From the NCBI GenBank assembly GCA_030685215.1, contig JAUXQB010000117.1, forward strand, positions 1 to 64,000: 64,000 bases of DNA. Reading direction: 5' to 3'. Position 1 is the stretch's first letter, and each line of letters begins with the position of its first letter. Made by a program: the position numbers and the translations under genes. This stretch comes from Actinomycetota bacterium (GTDB lineage Bacteria > Actinomycetota > Acidimicrobiia > Acidimicrobiales > Ilumatobacteraceae). Below are positions 62,227-64,000 of the stretch, in pieces. Under the pieces are notes generated by a model that had not been told where the DNA came from, ran no database searches, and saw only the letters and a program-made list of their open reading frames with translations.

Positions 62227-62921
62227 GGCTCGAACCGGTAGCCGACGCCCCACACGGTGGTGATCCACCTCGCGTGTTCTGGGTCGGCCTCGATCTTGTT
62301 GCGCAGGCGGCGCACGTGCACGGTGACGGTGGCAGGGTCTTGGAAGTCGGGCGACGAGTCCCACACGTGGTGCAGCAGCTGCGCCCGTGAGAACACCTGT
62401 CGAGGTGCCTTCGCCATGAAGGCGAGCAGGTCGAACTCCTTCGCCGTCAGGGCGACCGGCTCGCCGTCGACGAGCACCTCACGCGCGGGCAGGTCGAGCT
62501 GCAACCCGTCGAACTGCAGCGTGGCGACCGTGTCGGGTGGCGCGGGCTGCGCGCGGCGCAGCACGGTGCGCACGCGGGCGACCAGCTCGCGCGGTGAGAA
62601 CGGCTTGGTGATGTAGTCGTCGGCGCCGAGCTCGAGGCCGAGCACCCGGTCGGGCTCCTCCACGCGGGCGGTGAGCAGGATGACCGGCACCCGGTGGCGG
62701 TCCGTGCGGCGCAGGAAGTCGAGCCCGGATGCTCCCGGGAGCATGATGTCGAGCACGATCAGGTCGGGCTGGAACTGCGCGACGGCTGCCTCGACCAGGT
62801 CGCCACGGTCGAGCTCGCGCACCTCGTAGCCGTCGCGCACGAGGTACTGCGCGACGACCTCACGAACCGTCGGTTCGTCGTCGACGACGAGGATCTTCGG
62901 CGCAGCCACGGGGCACACCAT
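62223..62921 (-). CDS. OmpR-family response regulator
   Basis: A protein of 232 aa. The receiver domain shows [13 protein letters not shown], the phospho-acceptor Asp58 in [18 protein letters not shown] with the conserved Thr, and [15 protein letters not shown] with the Lys. The C-terminal winged helix has [30 protein letters not shown] and [13 protein letters not shown] with WGVGYRF. It is the partner of the adjacent kinase, first in the operon. The GTG at 62909 is an alternative start. Confidence 0.96.
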   Translation of the reverse strand: MVCPVAAPKILVVDDEPTVREVVAQYLVRDGYEVRELDRGDLVEAAVAQFQPDLIVLDIMLPGASGLDFLRRTDRHRVPVILLTARVEEPDRVLGLELGADDYITKPFSPRELVARVRTVLRRAQPAPPDTVATLQFDGLQLDLPAREVLVDGEPVALTAKEFDLLAFMAKAPRQVFSRAQLLHHVWDSSPDFQDPATVTVHVRRLRNKIEADPEHARWITTVWGVGYRFEP

Positions 62922-63021
62922 ACGGAGGCCCGACGGGCCTGGGAACGACTCTGACCGAGAGTTTCTCGGATGTTTCGTGCGTCGTGCGCGGCGGCTGAGC
63001 CGGTGCCCGTTGCGCCGCGGG

Positions 63022-64000
63022 TCAGCGCTGCGGCATCGGCACGTAGTCGCGTGCTGCTTCGCCGGTGTACCACTGGCGAGGACGGCTGATCTTCTGCTCC
63101 TTGTCGCCGAGCAGCTCTTGCCAGTGCGACAGCCAGCCGACCGTGCGCGGGATGGCGAACAGCACGGTGAACATGGCCACCGGGAAGCCGAGTGCCTGGT
63201 AGATGAGGCCGGAGTAGAAGTCGACGTTGGGGTACAGCTTGCGATCCACGAAGTACGGATCGTTGAGGGCCGTCTCCTCCAACTTGAGCGCGATGTCGAG
63301 CAGCGGGTTCTTGCCGGTGACCTCGAACACGTCGTAGGCGGTCTTCTTGATGATGGTGGCCCGCGGGTCGAAGTTCTTGTACACCCGGTGACCGAAGCCC
63401 ATCAGGCGGCTGCCCTTGCCGCTCTTCACCTCGTCGATGAACGCCGGCACGTTGTCGATGTGGCCGATGTCGGCCAGCATGCGCACCACGGCCTCGTTGG
63501 CACCGCCGTGCAGCGGGCCGTAGAGCGCCGACGCGGCAGCGGCTGCCGACGAGTACGGGTCGGCCTGGCTGGAGCCGACCACCCGCATCGCGGTGGTGCC
63601 GCAGTTCTGCTCGTGGTCCGCGTGCAGGATGAACAGCACGTCCATCGCACGCTCGAGGCGTGGGTCGATCTCGTAGTCGCCGATGCGCCACATCATGTTG
63701 AGGAAGTTGCCCGGGAACGACAGCGAGTTGTTGGGGTACACGAACGGCAGGCCGACCGAGAAGCGGTAGCACATGGCCGCGAGCGTGGGCATCTTCGCGA
63801 TGAGGCGCAGGATCTGCTTGTCGCGGCTGTCCTTGTCGTGGATCTCCTTGGCGTCGTTGTAGAACGTGCCGAGCGCAGCCATGGAGCTGACCAGCATGCC
63901 CATCGGGTGAGCGTCGTAGTGGAACCCATCCACGAAGCGCTTGCGCATGTTCTCGTGGATGAACGTGTGGTGGATGACGTCGTCGTTCCACTTGGCCAGC
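63022..64000 (-). CDS. gltA: Citrate synthase, 5' end beyond the window
   Basis: The C-terminal 325 or so residues are present; the N-terminus lies past base 64000. The fragment opens HHTFIHENMRKRFVDGF. Motifs of type II citrate synthase are visible: ILHADHEQNCGTTAMRVVGSSQ, GPLHGGANEAVVRM with the active His, GFGHRVYKNFDPRA with the second His, and VDFYSGLIYQALGFP with the catalytic Asp of the N-V-D-F pattern. It condenses acetyl-CoA with oxaloacetate in the TCA cycle. The gene ends 100 bases before the response-regulator start, on the same strand. Confidence 0.96.
   Translation of the reverse strand, partial: LAKWNDDVIHHTFIHENMRKRFVDGFHYDAHPMGMLVSSMAALGTFYNDAKEIHDKDSRDKQILRLIAKMPTLAAMCYRFSVGLPFVYPNNSLSFPGNFLNMMWRIGDYEIDPRLERAMDVLFILHADHEQNCGTTAMRVVGSSQADPYSSAAAAASALYGPLHGGANEAVVRMLADIGHIDNVPAFIDEVKSGKGSRLMGFGHRVYKNFDPRATIIKKTAYDVFEVTGKNPLLDIALKLEETALNDPYFVDRKLYPNVDFYSGLIYQALGFPVAMFTVLFAIPRTVGWLSHWQELLGDKEQKISRPRQWYTGEAARDYVPMPQR

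Overview
The window is GC-rich, gene-dense chromosomal DNA from an actinobacterium. Four independent markers support this: a mycothiol ligase (mshC), an F420-dependent NADP oxidoreductase (npdG), a Bpa-type proteasome activator ending in a T-Y-L tail, and an InhA-like enoyl-ACP reductase. SepF with a DivIVA-type protein, an actinobacterial-style T-box leader before a long type II ileS, and dnaE1 fit the same group. A deep-branching class such as Acidimicrobiia is my guess from protein style and synteny; nothing in the window proves it. I see no rRNA, tRNA, CRISPR array or complete insertion sequence.

Layout. Positions 1-3467 hold the last codons of a serpin, a flavodoxin-like protein, a small membrane protein and a UvrD/PcrA helicase. 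Positions 3468-6750 look like an accessory patch: a DUF222/HNH endonuclease gene with duplicated 3' ends, a lower-GC intergenic stretch with a 47-bp near-perfect palindrome, two orphan hypotheticals and an RHH/MazF-type toxin-antitoxin pair. Positions 6751-25421 are the division and cell-wall (dcw) cluster: mraZ, rsmH, ftsL-like, ftsI, murE, mraY, murD, ftsW, murG, murC, murB, ftsQ, ftsZ, pgeF, yggS, sepF, divIVA. Most neighbours are linked by 4-nt ATGA/GTGA overlaps. murF is not in its usual place between murE and mraY. The cluster starts behind a 10-bp-periodic TGG array that matches an MraZ operator and encloses a promoter.

Positions 25440-40704 carry a T-box-controlled ileS, a DUF167 gene, a Lys/Ala-tailed DksA-like protein, lspA, rluD, an Rrf2 regulator, a phosphodiesterase, bpa, dnaE1, a conserved unknown, a nitroreductase, and a DUF35 plus thiolase pair. 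Positions 40705-49619 hold a lipoprotein, a thioredoxin-fold DUF255 protein, a divergent diadenylate-cyclase-domain protein, a second lipoprotein, fabI/inhA, npdG, mshC, plsC and a polytopic membrane protein. Positions 49756-64000 hold thrS, a hemerythrin, a YihY-type membrane protein, a third lipoprotein (paralogue of the second), a hexapeptide acyltransferase, a RIO kinase, HIT and GNAT proteins, an orphan phosphohistidine-domain protein, a quinone oxidoreductase, a response regulator/histidine kinase/membrane molybdoenzyme operon, and most of a citrate synthase gene.

The core genes are ordinary. The most unusual items are the multi-box MraZ operator, the poly-aspartate insertion in FtsQ, the DksA-like protein that has lost its zinc cysteines and gained a histone-like tail, the variant diadenylate-cyclase protein, the lipoprotein paralogue family, and the phosphohistidine-domain protein with no ATP-binding partner domain. 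I do not see a convincing new multigene defence or mobile system.
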